64,000 nucleotides of DNA from Sphingobacteriales bacterium 44-61 (GCA_001898405.1 MKTW01000001.1:310001-374000), one strand, 5' to 3'. Positions 49,098-58,591 are shown, numbered from the stretch's first letter. The notes: a model not told the origin generated them from the letters alone. Numbers and translations are program-made.

Positions 49098-49931
49098 GTG
49101 AAGACGTTGGATTCTAAGGCCGTATCACCAAAACTAGAGGCTATTTGCCTGTCATATATGTTTAAAAGCAATTATACCAAAGCCGGCTTGAGCTGGCTAA
49201 GATTGCAACAGATAAAATTTCAGTTATCGGGTAAGTCCCGCAGCACGCAATTATTTGGGCGCACCGTTCATTTTACTACACCATTGGAGTTTTTGCATGG
49301 CATCCGGGAGATCTTTGTGGACGAAATATACAGGCAACCTCTGCAGCCTCATCCCCTGGTGATCGATTGCGGAGCCAATATCGGGTTAAGCATTATATAT
49401 ATGAAGCAGAGCTACCCTGATGCCCGGATCATCGGGTTTGAACCGGATAATACCAATTTCAGGTTGCTGGAGGAAAATGTCCGGTCCTTTGGCTATAAAG
49501 ATGTCAGTATAAGGAAAGAAGCGGTTTGGGTAGAGAATACGGAACTGCATTTTGCGGATACAGGCTCTATGTCGAGCCGGATTGAGGAAAGCAGTGGAGC
49601 AACCAAAATAGTAAAAGCTACCCGGCTAAAGGATTTGCTGACGGAACCGGTAGATTTTCTGAAAATGGATATTGAAGGGGCGGAATATGCGGTGTTGAAA
49701 GATATCAGGGAGAAATTGCCGCTGGTGAAAAACATGTTCCTGGAGTATCATGGGAATTTTAATCAGTCTGCAGAGCTCAGTAATATATTTACGTGGTTAA
49801 CCGAGCAGGGCTTTTCTTATTATATCAAGGAGGCCTCCAATGTGTATCATACGCCTTTCGACAGGGGGAGAAGGGTTTCAGGTTATGATGTGCAATTAAA
49901 TATTTTTTGCTTCAGGCCTTTCGTTTCCTAA
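49098..49931 (+). CDS. FkbM-family SAM-dependent methyltransferase
   Basis: 277 residues from a GTG at 49098, which lies about 18 bp after a TTAATTTG (-7-like) sequence. An in-frame TTG at 49077 overlaps that box, and the first ATG (49158) would give 257 residues; the start is uncertain. The SAM-binding core is LVIDCGANIGLSIIYMKQSYP followed by IIGFEPDNTNF, and FLKMDIEGAEYAVLKDI is the typical FkbM motif. These enzymes O-methylate sugars or other small molecules and are often associated with surface polysaccharide. No glycan genes are adjacent. Confidence 0.82.
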   Translation: MKTLDSKAVSPKLEAICLSYMFKSNYTKAGLSWLRLQQIKFQLSGKSRSTQLFGRTVHFTTPLEFLHGIREIFVDEIYRQPLQPHPLVIDCGANIGLSIIYMKQSYPDARIIGFEPDNTNFRLLEENVRSFGYKDVSIRKEAVWVENTELHFADTGSMSSRIEESSGATKIVKATRLKDLLTEPVDFLKMDIEGAEYAVLKDIREKLPLVKNMFLEYHGNFNQSAELSNIFTWLTEQGFSYYIKEASNVYHTPFDRGRRVSGYDVQLNIFCFRPFVS

Positions 49932-49940
49932 CCAGATTCT

Positions 49941-50126
49941 TTATCGTTTATGTGATTTCCTTTTCCGCAAGAAATATAAAAGGAAGTAAAGCAAGAGAGT
50001 TGCTATAAAGAAAGCAAGAGAGCAAATAATCGCTGCATCAGCATCCGGGCGATGAATGTAGAAGATAAGGCCTGCACTAATGGCGGTATTCAAAAAAGTA
50101 AGCATTTTTTTCCAACGAGGTTTCAT
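49941..50126 (-). CDS. Small membrane protein
   Basis: 61 residues. Two hydrophobic segments (LTFLNTAISAGLIFYI and AAIICSLAFFIATLLLYFLL) lie between a basic N-terminus (KPRWKK) and a basic C-terminal tail (RKRKSHKR), so both ends are predicted to be cytoplasmic. No family recognised. It converges with the FkbM gene with a nine-base gap. It has its own ATG and a plausible hydrophobic pattern, but so small a frame could be chance. Confidence 0.45.
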   Translation of the reverse strand: MKPRWKKMLTFLNTAISAGLIFYIHRPDADAAIICSLAFFIATLLLYFLLYFLRKRKSHKR

Positions 50127-50459
50127 GGTTTAGTTATTTATAAGTGTAACCATTGGAGTTATACCCGAACCAGATCATTCATAAATATTTTCCAGAAAGG
50201 GAAGCTAGAAGTGAAACGCGAGATGATAAGGGGAATAAAACAAAATGAAAATGTATTTTTCTGATTACTTTAAAGCAGAATACTCTTAGAGTGTCAAGAA
50301 GATGTAATAAAGAAGGGGAATTCGCAGGCGTTTTTGATTATTATCGCTGACGATCAGTTTTTATAAGAAAATCTCATCTTTTGACTTTCAGGAAAAAACG
50401 CTCACATTTTGTTTTTTTCTCCTTTCAAAGAGGGAAATGGATGTTACTTTAGATATATC
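50127..50459. other. Intergenic region before the first signalling module
   Basis: No gene recognised; AT-rich, with no convincing terminator or promoter pair. Confidence 0.25.
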
Positions 50460-51167
50460 ATGAAGGAGATATATCAACATTGGAAGGATTGTTTTTTTAC
50501 TGAGACGTTGTTAGTTGGTGTGCTTATGCTAACACTATTCATTTCCCTAAAAAACAGAAAAAAGCATACTATCCTTAGGTTTTTCCCTATATACACCGCA
50601 TGTCTATTAACTGTCTATATTTCTGGCTATATAGTCATGTATTCAGCCGATTTGTACTCTTACTCTGTAAGTACATTCAATTTCATTAATTATATTGATT
50701 ACCTTTTTATCTTGATCGAGTTAGGTATACTTGTTCATTTTTTTCTTTCTATAATTGAAAACAGAATTGTAAGGAGAGTATTAATTCTTCTTACAATTCT
50801 GTTCATCCCATATTACTTTATTGAATCTTATGGTGATAAATATTTCCCAAGGAGCATATCCGAAACCACACAATCTCGTGTATACACAATAGAGTCGTTA
50901 ATTCTTCTGTTTCCCTGTTTTGCCTATTTTTATGAATTGTTCAAGAAGCCCCCAGTTTTGAATTTAAAGAAGGAGCCCGCTTTTTGGATAATCACAGGGT
51001 GGTCCTTTTTTGCTACATGCACCTTGCCTTATTCGCTATTAGAGAACTATCTAAGAGAAAGTCATTCGAGCTTAATGACAGAATTATATTCTGTATTCTA
51101 TATTTTCTATATCCTTCTTTTCATAATGATAATCAAGGCGTACTTATGCAAGAAGGAGTTCATATAA
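50460..51167 (+). CDS. Polytopic membrane protein, partner of histidine kinase 1
   Basis: 235 residues with about seven hydrophobic segments (LLVGVLMLTLFISL, FFPIYTACLLTVYIS, YLFILIELGILVHFFL, VLILLTILFIPYYF and others). The ATG at 50460 is preferred to an upstream frame extension. It is paralogous to the protein at 54939 in length, topology and the KNRKK/REKK boundary, and both precede a kinase with very little periplasmic sensing region. It is therefore a reasonable sensor or accessory protein. Its stop lies within the kinase gene (22-bp overlap). Strongly AT-rich compared with the housekeeping genes around it. Confidence 0.7.
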   Translation: MKEIYQHWKDCFFTETLLVGVLMLTLFISLKNRKKHTILRFFPIYTACLLTVYISGYIVMYSADLYSYSVSTFNFINYIDYLFILIELGILVHFFLSIIENRIVRRVLILLTILFIPYYFIESYGDKYFPRSISETTQSRVYTIESLILLFPCFAYFYELFKKPPVLNLKKEPAFWIITGWSFFATCTLPYSLLENYLRESHSSLMTELYSVFYIFYILLFIMIIKAYLCKKEFI

Positions 51168-51934
51168 TTATCTTTTTGGCCATCACTACTTGCCTAATAC
51201 TATTATTAGGGGGTCTAATGATACTTGTCGTTTATTTATATCAACAGAAAAGGACACTGTATCAGCGAACATACAGCGAACTTAAATTAAAACACGAAAA
51301 AAAACTTATTGTCACACAACTAGAAGTTCAAGAAAATATGTTTCGACACATATCTCAAGAGATACACGATAATATAGGACTGACTCTGTCCTTAATCAAG
51401 CTTCGTCTAAATACCCTAAACTTAGAAGAAAAGGAAAAAGCCTCTTCTCAAATCGATTCCTCAGTAGAATTATTGAGCGAATCTATAACCCAATTAAAAG
51501 ATATTTCCAAAAGCCTGAACGCAGATATCATTAACAGTTATGGGCTCATTATGGCACTGGAAAATGAGTTAACCAGGATTAAAGATTCCAGTACTCTTTT
51601 CATCTCATTTAAAATTGAAGGGGAACCCGTATATATGGATTCCCAGAAGGAACTTATCATCTTCAGAATAATACAGGAATCATTTAATAATATCCTGAAA
51701 CATTCTGAAGCTAAAAACGCTTCACTGATATTAAAATACTCTACCAGCGACCTACACATCTACATACAGGATGATGGTAAAGGCTTTCCATTAACCGATC
51801 CAGATAGTTTCTCCAATAAAGGGAAAGCAGGGATAAAAAATATGCAGGCAAGAAGCCGGATGATAAGAGCCGCAATGGAAATATCCAGCAAACCGGATAA
51901 TGGAACATTACTACAATTCATCATTCCAATATAA
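51146..51934 (+). CDS. HisKA_3 histidine kinase 1
   Basis: 262 residues from the ATG at 51146. One N-terminal membrane helix (IIIFLAITTCLILLLGGLMI), a coiled-coil linker, then the H-box FRHISQEIHDNIGLTLSLIK with phospho-accepting His74, N-box QESFNNILKHSEAKNASL and G-box DDGKGFPL. This is the LiaS/NarX-type kinase class that pairs with NarL regulators. It has no extracytoplasmic sensor domain, so the overlapping membrane protein is the probable sensing partner. Its regulator starts two bases after its stop. Confidence 0.9.
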   Translation: MQEGVHIIIFLAITTCLILLLGGLMILVVYLYQQKRTLYQRTYSELKLKHEKKLIVTQLEVQENMFRHISQEIHDNIGLTLSLIKLRLNTLNLEEKEKASSQIDSSVELLSESITQLKDISKSLNADIINSYGLIMALENELTRIKDSSTLFISFKIEGEPVYMDSQKELIIFRIIQESFNNILKHSEAKNASLILKYSTSDLHIYIQDDGKGFPLTDPDSFSNKGKAGIKNMQARSRMIRAAMEISSKPDNGTLLQFIIPI

Positions 51935-51936
51935 TC

Positions 51937-52602
51937 ATGGAGAAAAAAGAAAAAATAGTAAGAGTAGCCCTGGTAGACGATCATGTATTACTTCGCAATG
52001 CACTCGCAGTCTTAATTAACAGTTTCGAAGATTGTCGGGTTATTAACGAATCTGCCAATGGCAAGGAAATTAAAAACGCAATCCTGGACGGAATAATTCC
52101 GGATGTGATAATCATGGACCTCAATATGCCTGAAATGGACGGATTTGAAACATCCGAGTTTTTGCACCGTGAATTCCCCAAGATACCCATCCTAATGTTG
52201 ACTATGTACGATTCTGAATTATCCCTGATTCGCCTATTACAAACGGGCGTTAAAGGCTTTCTGAAAAAAGATATTCATCCGTCTGAACTTAAATTTGCTA
52301 TACGCTCTGTGATGCAGTCGGGATTCTATTATTCAAACCATACTACTGGCAAATTGATCAACCTTTTTCGAAGCAACGAGAACGGTTACATCCCTCTGCA
52401 AAGGTCCTTGCTTTCAGCACAGGATATCCAATTCATGAAAATGGTCTGCTCTGATCTCACTTATAAAGAAATCGCACAAAAAATGGGGTTGAACCCACGT
52501 TCAATAGATACATTACGGGATCAGTTATTCCTTAAGCTGGATGTAAGAAGCCGGGTAGGTCTTGCAATGGTAGCAATCCGGCATGGTATTGTAACCTTTT
52601 AG
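51937..52602 (+). CDS. NarL-type response regulator, partner of kinase 1
   Basis: 221 residues. Receiver with Asp61 (VIIMDLNMPEMDG) and Lys in FLKKDI; LuxR-type HTH at the C-terminus (DIQFMKMVCSDLTYKEIAQKMGLNPRSIDTLRDQLFLKL). The helix has lost several usual residues (NPRSIDTLRD in place of SPRTVE), so its target may differ from the other three regulators in the window. Directly downstream of kinase 1 with a two-base gap. Confidence 0.92.
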   Translation: MEKKEKIVRVALVDDHVLLRNALAVLINSFEDCRVINESANGKEIKNAILDGIIPDVIIMDLNMPEMDGFETSEFLHREFPKIPILMLTMYDSELSLIRLLQTGVKGFLKKDIHPSELKFAIRSVMQSGFYYSNHTTGKLINLFRSNENGYIPLQRSLLSAQDIQFMKMVCSDLTYKEIAQKMGLNPRSIDTLRDQLFLKLDVRSRVGLAMVAIRHGIVTF

Positions 52603-52617
52603 AATAGAGCTTAACAG

Positions 52618-53361
52618 TTACTGCCTGGTAGCGACAATATAGGCCCGTGGTTCACCAAGGGTAAACTTTTTTCGCCCAGGGATGCTATACACTTCTCTGA
52701 GGAGAAAACCCGCTTCTTTCAGTAATAGCTCAATTTCATTCACCGAAAAAATATAATCAATTGCTGTCTTGGTCTCTATTCCTCCAACAGTATCTATCAT
52801 CTGGGTTTCAGTTTCTACACGGGTAGGATGAAACAAATATTTTGAGTGGGAAATGATCTTTAAATCGCCTTGCTCAGCTTCTGATCTCTCTACAAATTGG
52901 GGAATCACTATTTCGGCCAGTGACCAGCTATTGATCAGCAAATGGGAACCTGGTGCCAATGCTTCTGCCCAATACTGAAGCAATTTGGCTGTATTGCCGG
53001 CATCAAAAAAATTGAGACTGTTCCCCATGCAGATGGCAAGCTTATACCGTCCCGTAGGGTGGTAATCAATAATATTCGCCAGCAAGGGAAATACAGGAAG
53101 ATTGGATGCCAATGCCTTATCCCGGATTTCAGTGATGTACTCCAGCAGATTATCTACTGCAGTAACCCGGATGCCTTTTTCAGCCAGGGCGAGTGAATGC
53201 CTTCCATAGCCGCACATCATATCCAGCACTTCATCACCTGGTTTAAGGTCAAAATATTCCAGCATAAACCTGATTTCCCTATCCGTCAGTTGGGCAGGGA
53301 TAATAGCACGCCAGATATCTTTATAATGGCCATCAAAAAAGAGATCATTAATATTAGTCAT
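52618..53361 (-). CDS. Class I SAM-dependent methyltransferase
   Basis: 247 residues. SAM-binding motif I is DEVLDMMCGYGRHSLALAEKG, motif II is ITAVDNLLEYI-like (VTAVDNLLEY), then CMGNSLNFF and LLINSWSLAEI. The substrate is not evident; many members act on small molecules. It lies between kinase/regulator module 1 and the response regulator at 53373 on the opposite strand from the module, with 11 bp to the regulator gene; the two could be co-transcribed. Confidence 0.83.
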   Translation of the reverse strand: MTNINDLFFDGHYKDIWRAIIPAQLTDREIRFMLEYFDLKPGDEVLDMMCGYGRHSLALAEKGIRVTAVDNLLEYITEIRDKALASNLPVFPLLANIIDYHPTGRYKLAICMGNSLNFFDAGNTAKLLQYWAEALAPGSHLLINSWSLAEIVIPQFVERSEAEQGDLKIISHSKYLFHPTRVETETQMIDTVGGIETKTAIDYIFSVNEIELLLKEAGFLLREVYSIPGRKKFTLGEPRAYIVATRQ

Positions 53362-53372
53362 GCCAGTGGAAG

Positions 53373-54029
53373 CTATTCGAGAAGTTTGTTTCTCATCGCA
53401 TACATTACAAGCCCGGCAATAGTTTTAGCCCCCACTTTCTGTTTCATATTCTGCCGGATCGTTTCAATGGTCCTGGGGCTAAGGAAAACTTCCTTGGATA
53501 TTTCTTCAGTAGTCTTGTCTTCAGAGATCAGCTTTAATATTCTAATCTCCTTTTCAGAAAGTTTGACAGGATTAGGATAAAACTGGCGGACCGTCTTTTT
53601 ATGCTGTAATTTCAGCAACACGGCCTTATTCACCAATTCATTGAAATAGAAATCATCATTCATGCAGGTCAGTATGGCCTGGTAGATCTCTTCCGGGTCA
53701 GTGGTCTTGGTCAGGTACGCATTAGCGCCCATTTCCATCATTTTGGTGATCATTTCCTGGTCATCATACATGGTAAGGACTATGATCTTGACGCTTTCAT
53801 ACTCCTTTCGGATCATGCTGATTGCATTGATACCGTCTACTTCCGGCATCCTGATATCCATCAGGATGATATCAGGAAGCTTAAGCTGAAGCTTGTGCAT
53901 CAGGTCCTTCCCATCTTCCGCCTCCCAAAGTATTTTCAGGTACTCCTTGTCTTTGAGCGACATACGTATGCCGTCCCGGAAAATTTTGTGGTCATCAGCA
54001 ATGGCCACTTTAATCTGCTGAGTTGTCAT
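53373..54029 (-). CDS. NarL/LuxR-type response regulator, paralogue of 38950
   Basis: 218 residues from the ATG at 54029; an upstream TTG adds seven residues. Receiver with ADDH, Asp58 (IILMDIRMPEVDG) and Lys in YLTKTT; HTH LSEKEIRILKLISEDKTTEEISKEVFLSPRTIETIRQNMK. Closest in the window to the regulator at 38950 in linker and HTH sequence (LSPRTVEAIRDKLK there). A structured RNA candidate (54361) lies divergently upstream, as at the 38950 locus. No adjacent kinase is on the same strand; it may be served by kinase 1 or 2. Confidence 0.9.
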   Translation of the reverse strand: MTTQQIKVAIADDHKIFRDGIRMSLKDKEYLKILWEAEDGKDLMHKLQLKLPDIILMDIRMPEVDGINAISMIRKEYESVKIIVLTMYDDQEMITKMMEMGANAYLTKTTDPEEIYQAILTCMNDDFYFNELVNKAVLLKLQHKKTVRQFYPNPVKLSEKEIRILKLISEDKTTEEISKEVFLSPRTIETIRQNMKQKVGAKTIAGLVMYAMRNKLLE

Positions 54030-54325
54030 AGTAAGCTTTGGTTTATGCAATCAACTGTATGGCAGCCTGTCATCAGCAAACACACGAAACAACTATGCAG
54101 ACAGGTGGATGTATTTTTCCGATGCCAAATGTAGTTTTTTTTACCTTCTCTATTCTTTTCAGTTTCAAAAAATTGACGCTAACTATCATTATACTTTATT
54201 CTATAGGATATTCGAAGAAGTCTTTATAAAAGCAACTACAGAATCGTAGTAACTACACTATCGAAATCGAACTCCTACGATTATTAGCGTAAAAGCTGAG
54301 AAAATCAAACACAGCAATAATGCGC

Positions 54326-54356
54326 TTGTACACATAAGGGTGTGGATATATTTTTG
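54326..54356 (+). promoter_or_regulatory. Promoter of ncRNA B
   Basis: TTG (54326-54328), 20-bp spacer, TATTTTTG (54349-54356), the same layout and much of the same sequence (ACACAT, TGTGGATA) as the ncRNA A promoter. Confidence 0.7.
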
Positions 54357-54360
54357 TTTT

Positions 54361-54499
54361 AAGTTGATTGACGAGGACTAGCCCCTCAGATCCATCCAAT
54401 ATCCAGATCCGCTAACCACGGGTTAAACCGTCCATAACATGATTTCCTTTATCCATTGAAGAACCGTAAGCGAATCCAATGTCAATCAACTTCCTTTTT
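54361..54499 (+). ncRNA. Structured ncRNA candidate B
   Basis: About 139 nt. A 12-bp closing stem pairs AAGTTGATTGAC (54361-54372) with GTCAATCAACTT (54481-54492); a T-rich tail follows. The interior repeats TCC motifs (ATCCATCCAATATCC, AAACCGTCCA) and contains a small hairpin ACGG-GTTAAA-CCGT. The closing stem differs in sequence from ncRNA A but stays paired, a compensatory pattern that supports a real RNA. It is divergent from the regulator gene at 53373. Confidence 0.62.
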
Positions 54500-54938
54500 C
54501 TGACCTTATCGGCCCATTCTGTGGCCGGTAATCCACATAAGTTTCACCTCTTTTTTATCCACATGAGTTGATAAATCCTCGCTCATCGAAAATTTTCGAG
54601 AAAAAACCCTATTTTGTTGTTGGTAAAAATACTATTTTTACTTGGTAAAATCACCTTATTTAGGTCGGTTATTTTCTAAGTAATATTCCATATAACCCTT
54701 TACCAGACTGCATTTCACTTGATTATAGGGGTTTTATAGTAGGAATAGGTCTGTAGAAATACCCGCCATTCAGTCCAAATTTTACACCTGGAATCGATTC
54801 AAGCACCTTTAAAAAGCGTTTACTGTTATGAAAAAGTTCATCGTTTCAAGAGCTGTGATTAGGATTGAAGATCTTTCTGGGCTTATTTGGGAAGAATAGG
54901 TCAGTAAAAGTTTTAATCGTTTAAAAGTTTTTCTATTT
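54500..54938. other. Intergenic region between ncRNA B and module 2
   Basis: No gene of normal size. A 14-bp palindrome TCGAAAATTTTCGA lies at 54586-54599. A 23-codon frame (54828-54899, beginning MKKFIVSRAV) is the only peptide-like stretch and is not convincing. A TATTTTTG at 54934 could be a -7 box if module 2 starts further downstream. Confidence 0.3.
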
Positions 54939-55652
54939 TTGGGCAAAATCCAAACAATAGAGAAACTTTTTTACTATATAAACGCCTTTTCCTACTTGTC
55001 TTTCCCTATTTTTTATTTCTTTTCAAGGGAAAAAAAAGGACTTCCGACCATCCTCTGCATTTACGGGACAATAGTGTGCTTTTACCTTTGTCTATTTGAT
55101 TATTTACTAGAGGTAAAGTCCTATAATGCGCTTTTAGTGCTACAGAACTTATTTACCCCATTTGAGTACCTTGTTTTCACTACAATATTCTTTCTTTCAG
55201 CCAGCAAAAAAAGACGTAAGCTCTTAATAGGGCTTTCAGTAGCCTTTATTGCCTTTTTGATCAGCCTTTTAATTATCAAACCTGCAAAAATTGAGTCAAA
55301 TTTGATTCTCGACACTATTCCGGTTGGAATTGAGACTATATTAATATTTATCTACATCTTTTCCTTCTTATACGAACAGTCCAGGATGGATGATTCAGAA
55401 AGCATCTTTAAGAACTACCTTTTCTGGATATCAATCGGGCTATTACTTTACTTAGGCGGGTCATTCTTTTTCAATATCCTTGTAACGGAAATGTCTCTGG
55501 CTGAATTCGACAATTATTATCATTACACCTATATAGCTGAATTGGTGAAGAATATTTTGTTTCTAGTCGCCCTATTTAAAATTTCAGCCGTCAAAAAAAA
55601 AGAATTAATCCCACAGATTCAGATGCCATATCTGGATATTGATGTAAATTAA
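54939..55652 (+). CDS. Polytopic membrane protein, partner of histidine kinase 2
   Basis: 237 residues from a TTG at 54939. No ATG occurs near the expected N-terminus, but the TTG aligns with the start of its paralogue at 50460, so it is preferred. About seven membrane segments (LSFPIFYFFS, ILCIYGTIVCFYLCLFDYLL, FLISLLIIKP, ILIFIYIFSFLY, LLLYLGGSFFFNIL, ILFLVALFKI). Function unknown; its place before a kinase without a sensing domain suggests that it senses a membrane or extracellular signal. The kinase starts 17 bp later. Confidence 0.7.
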   Translation: MGKIQTIEKLFYYINAFSYLSFPIFYFFSREKKGLPTILCIYGTIVCFYLCLFDYLLEVKSYNALLVLQNLFTPFEYLVFTTIFFLSASKKRRKLLIGLSVAFIAFLISLLIIKPAKIESNLILDTIPVGIETILIFIYIFSFLYEQSRMDDSESIFKNYLFWISIGLLLYLGGSFFFNILVTEMSLAEFDNYYHYTYIAELVKNILFLVALFKISAVKKKELIPQIQMPYLDIDVN

Positions 55653-55669
55653 TTCCCTATTTTCATTTT

Positions 55670-56500
55670 ATGTTCTTCTTGCAAGCCACCAACCCGACCT
55701 CAGGAGTATCTTCTGTGCTCTTTATTGGCACGATGGGAATGCTGGTACTTACCGTTGGTCTTGTGCTTTTCATCATTTTTCACCAGCGTAAAGTATCCCG
55801 CTACCAGCGCACCCTCCAGAAAATGGAAGAAGAACAACAGAAGATCCTCCTCAACGCCTCCATCAAACTGCAGGAAGAAGAACGCCAACGGCTGGCAGCT
55901 GACCTTCATGATGATGCAGGCCCACTCCTGGCCACAGCCCGCCTCTACCTTAACGAGAACCTCGTTAACCAGGATAAAGCCACACAGCTTCAATCCATCT
56001 TTCAGGCCAGGCAGATCATTGATGATACCATCCAGCTCGTGCGGAATATCAGCCATAGCCTGATGCCTCCCACCCTTAAGAACTTTGGCCTTGAGTCGGC
56101 CGTTAACGACCTGTTCCAGAAGATCAGCGGCTCAGGCAGCATGAATGCCAGCAGCCGCTTTCATGATTATAAAGACCGCCTGAAACCTGAAAAAGAATTG
56201 ATCGTGTTCCGGATCGTACAGGAGCTTGTCAATAACATTCTCAAACACAGTAGCTCCAGCTTTATACATCTTACCCAGAATGTACATGGCGATAAATTCT
56301 ATCTTCGCATCCATCACGATGGCCGCGGTATTATACAAACTGATTTTGATAAACTAAATAAAAGTAATATCGGGCTGGGCCTGAAGAATATCAGCAGCCG
56401 CTTGCGCGTTGTGCAGGGCAGCATCTACTTTGAGAAAGATATTTCGCAAACTTATTATAAGGTTACCATAGAATTGCCTAAGGACGAACCCTATCAATAA
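55670..56500 (+). CDS. HisKA_3 histidine kinase 2
   Basis: 276 residues. One membrane helix (FIGTMGMLVLTVGLVLFIIF), a long coiled coil (KMEEEQQKILLNASIKLQEE), H-box RLAADLHDDAGPLLATARLY with His80, PPTLKNFGLESAV (X-region), N-box VQELVNNILKHSSSSF and G-box HHDGRGI, where the usual Asp-Asp is His-Asp. Pairs with the regulator at 56541. It is paralogous to kinase 1 but with a different H-box (DLHDDAG rather than EIHDNIG), so specificity is probably separate. Confidence 0.92.
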   Translation: MFFLQATNPTSGVSSVLFIGTMGMLVLTVGLVLFIIFHQRKVSRYQRTLQKMEEEQQKILLNASIKLQEEERQRLAADLHDDAGPLLATARLYLNENLVNQDKATQLQSIFQARQIIDDTIQLVRNISHSLMPPTLKNFGLESAVNDLFQKISGSGSMNASSRFHDYKDRLKPEKELIVFRIVQELVNNILKHSSSSFIHLTQNVHGDKFYLRIHHDGRGIIQTDFDKLNKSNIGLGLKNISSRLRVVQGSIYFEKDISQTYYKVTIELPKDEPYQ

Positions 56501-56540
56501 GTGCTGTTTATTTGCTAATTTTATCCTTTATCTGATACTT

Positions 56541-57191
56541 ATGGGAATCATCAAGGTAGCTATTGCAGACGATCATAAAATCTTCCGAAAAGGGGTGATC
56601 CTTTCCCTGAGGCCTTTCACCAATATCAAGTTTGTACAGGAAGCAGAGAATGGTGATGAATTACTCAATGGCATAGCTCAATCTGAACCTGATGTGGTGC
56701 TGATGGACCTTCGCATGCCCGGTAAAGATGGTATCGAAACTACTAAGATCATCAGCAAACAATATCCCGGCATCAAAGTACTGGTGTTGAGCATGTACGA
56801 AGATGAACGCTTTGTTTATCACCTCATGGAAAACGGCGCTAATGGTTATATGCTGAAAAATGCTGAACCACAGGAGATCCGCCGGGCCATCATGGAAGTG
56901 TTCGAAAAAGGATATTACCTGAATAATTTCGTGAACCGCATCCTCCTCAAAAAATCACATTCACGCCAGAAAGTGGTCCCCTCTCTCAATAACGAGATCA
57001 CCCTTAGTGATAAAGAACGGGACGTACTTCGCTTTATCTGCATGGAATTCACCGCACAGGAGATCGCGCAAAAAATGGAGATCAGCCCCCGCACTGTTGA
57101 AGCTATCAAAGACCGGTTGATGGAAAGATTTGGCAGTAAGAACACTGCCGGTCTTGTTTTCTTTGCGGTAAAAAATAACCTGATCGATTAG
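56541..57191 (+). CDS. NarL-type response regulator, partner of kinase 2
   Basis: 216 residues. Receiver with Asp56 (VVLMDLRMPGKDG) and Lys in YMLKNA; HTH LSDKERDVLRFICMEFTAQEIAQKMEISPRTVEAIKDRL. Forty bases separate it from the kinase 2 gene, so the two are co-transcribed. Converges with the CoA-transferase gene one base after the stop codon. Confidence 0.93.
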   Translation: MGIIKVAIADDHKIFRKGVILSLRPFTNIKFVQEAENGDELLNGIAQSEPDVVLMDLRMPGKDGIETTKIISKQYPGIKVLVLSMYEDERFVYHLMENGANGYMLKNAEPQEIRRAIMEVFEKGYYLNNFVNRILLKKSHSRQKVVPSLNNEITLSDKERDVLRFICMEFTAQEIAQKMEISPRTVEAIKDRLMERFGSKNTAGLVFFAVKNNLID

Positions 57192-57192
57192 A

Positions 57193-57852
57193 TCAGGCAA
57201 ACTGCATTTCCGGCACTTCCCCTTTTATTACCAGGCGGCCTGCAGTCTTCTGCTTTATTTCTTCCACGCTCACACCAGGTGCCCGTTCCAACAGCAGGAA
57301 CCCTTCCGTTGTTACTTCAAGCACCGCCAGGTCTGATACGATCTTTTTAACACATTTCACGCCGGTAAGCGGTAAAGTACATTCCGGCAATATCTTCGAT
57401 TCCCCTTTCGGGTTCGTATGCATCATGGCCACAATGATATTTCTCGCACTCGCTACCAGGTCCATCGCACCACCCATTCCTTTCACCATTTTACCGGGTA
57501 TTTTCCAGTTGGCGATATCGCCCTTCTCACTCACTTCCATCGCTCCCAGCACGGTCAGGTCCACTTTGCCGGCCCTGATCATCCCAAAGCTCATAGCAGA
57601 GTCGAAAAAAGCAGAACCAGGCACGGTCGTGATCGTTTGCTTGCCTGCATTGATCAGGTCAGGATCTTCTTCGCCTTCCCAGGGAAATGGCCCCATGCCT
57701 AATAAACCGTTCTCACTTTGAAGCACCACATTTATTCCCTCAGGAATAAAATTGGCTACAAGCGTAGGAATACCAATACCCAGGTTCACATAATAACCAT
57801 CCTGCAATTCCTGCGCTATGCGCGCTGCTATCTGTTCTTTTATTAATGCCAT
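57193..57852 (-). CDS. scoB: 3-oxoacid CoA-transferase, subunit B
   Basis: 219 residues. Motifs: [11 protein letters not shown], the catalytic Glu47 in [31 protein letters not shown] and [11 protein letters not shown]. The enzyme moves CoA from succinyl-CoA to acetoacetate, allowing ketone-body or butanoate-type substrates to be used. Subunit A is immediately upstream on the same strand (28-bp gap). Confidence 0.93.
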   Translation of the reverse strand: MALIKEQIAARIAQELQDGYYVNLGIGIPTLVANFIPEGINVVLQSENGLLGMGPFPWEGEEDPDLINAGKQTITTVPGSAFFDSAMSFGMIRAGKVDLTVLGAMEVSEKGDIANWKIPGKMVKGMGGAMDLVASARNIIVAMMHTNPKGESKILPECTLPLTGVKCVKKIVSDLAVLEVTTEGFLLLERAPGVSVEEIKQKTAGRLVIKGEVPEMQFA

Positions 57853-57880
57853 CTTTTTGCGTTGATCGTTTGGTATTGAT

Positions 57881-58591
57881 TTATTCCTGCGCCGCTTTTC
57901 TTTTCCGCACGGTCCTTTGCTCTATCCGTTTCTCATATCCTGCTCCCTGGAATATGCGATGCACATAAATGCCAGGAGTATGTATGTTATTAGGATCCAA
58001 TTCTCCTGCCGGCACCAGTTCCTCCACCTCAGCAATAGTGATCTTCCCCGCCATTGCCATCATAGGATTGAAATTACGGGCTGTTTCTTTATAGATAAGA
58101 TTTCCCTGGGTATCGCCTTTCCAGGCCTTTACGATGGCGAAATCAGCGTCAAATGCATATTCCAGCAGGTAGTCTTTGCCTTTGAAATTTCTGACCTCCT
58201 TCCCTTCTGCTACTTCGGTACCTACACCGGCTGGTGTAAAGATCGCCGGCATGCCATAGCCTGCAGCCATGCAGCGGGTGGCCAATGTGCCCTGTGGGAT
58301 GAGTTCCACTTCCAGTTCGCCGCTCAGCAACTGGCGTTCAAACTCGGCATTCTCTCCTACATAAGAAGCGATCATCTTCTTTACCTGCTTCCGCTTCAGT
58401 AATAGCCCTATTCCAAAATCATCGACACCTGCATTGTTGGAGATGCAGGTAAGGCCTGTAACGCCTTTTTTCACCAATGCCGCGATACAATTTTCGGGAA
58501 TGCCGCAAAGGCCGAAACCACCCAGCATCACCACACTTCCATCAATAATATCTTTCAGGGCTTCTTCTGCTGTATGAACCAGTTTATTCAT
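57881..58591 (-). CDS. scoA: 3-oxoacid CoA-transferase, subunit A
   Basis: 236 residues. Motifs: [64 protein letters not shown] and [21 protein letters not shown]. Forms a heterodimer or heterotetramer with subunit B. The gene pair follows the DUF4296 gene with a 59-bp gap, so it may have its own promoter. Confidence 0.93.
   Translation of the reverse strand: MNKLVHTAEEALKDIIDGSVVMLGGFGLCGIPENCIAALVKKGVTGLTCISNNAGVDDFGIGLLLKRKQVKKMIASYVGENAEFERQLLSGELEVELIPQGTLATRCMAAGYGMPAIFTPAGVGTEVAEGKEVRNFKGKDYLLEYAFDADFAIVKAWKGDTQGNLIYKETARNFNPMMAMAGKITIAEVEELVPAGELDPNNIHTPGIYVHRIFQGAGYEKRIEQRTVRKRKAAQE

Noticed and set aside
54828-54899. 23-codon plus-strand frame beginning MKKFIVSRAV
   Set aside because: Too short to support without conservation or expression data.
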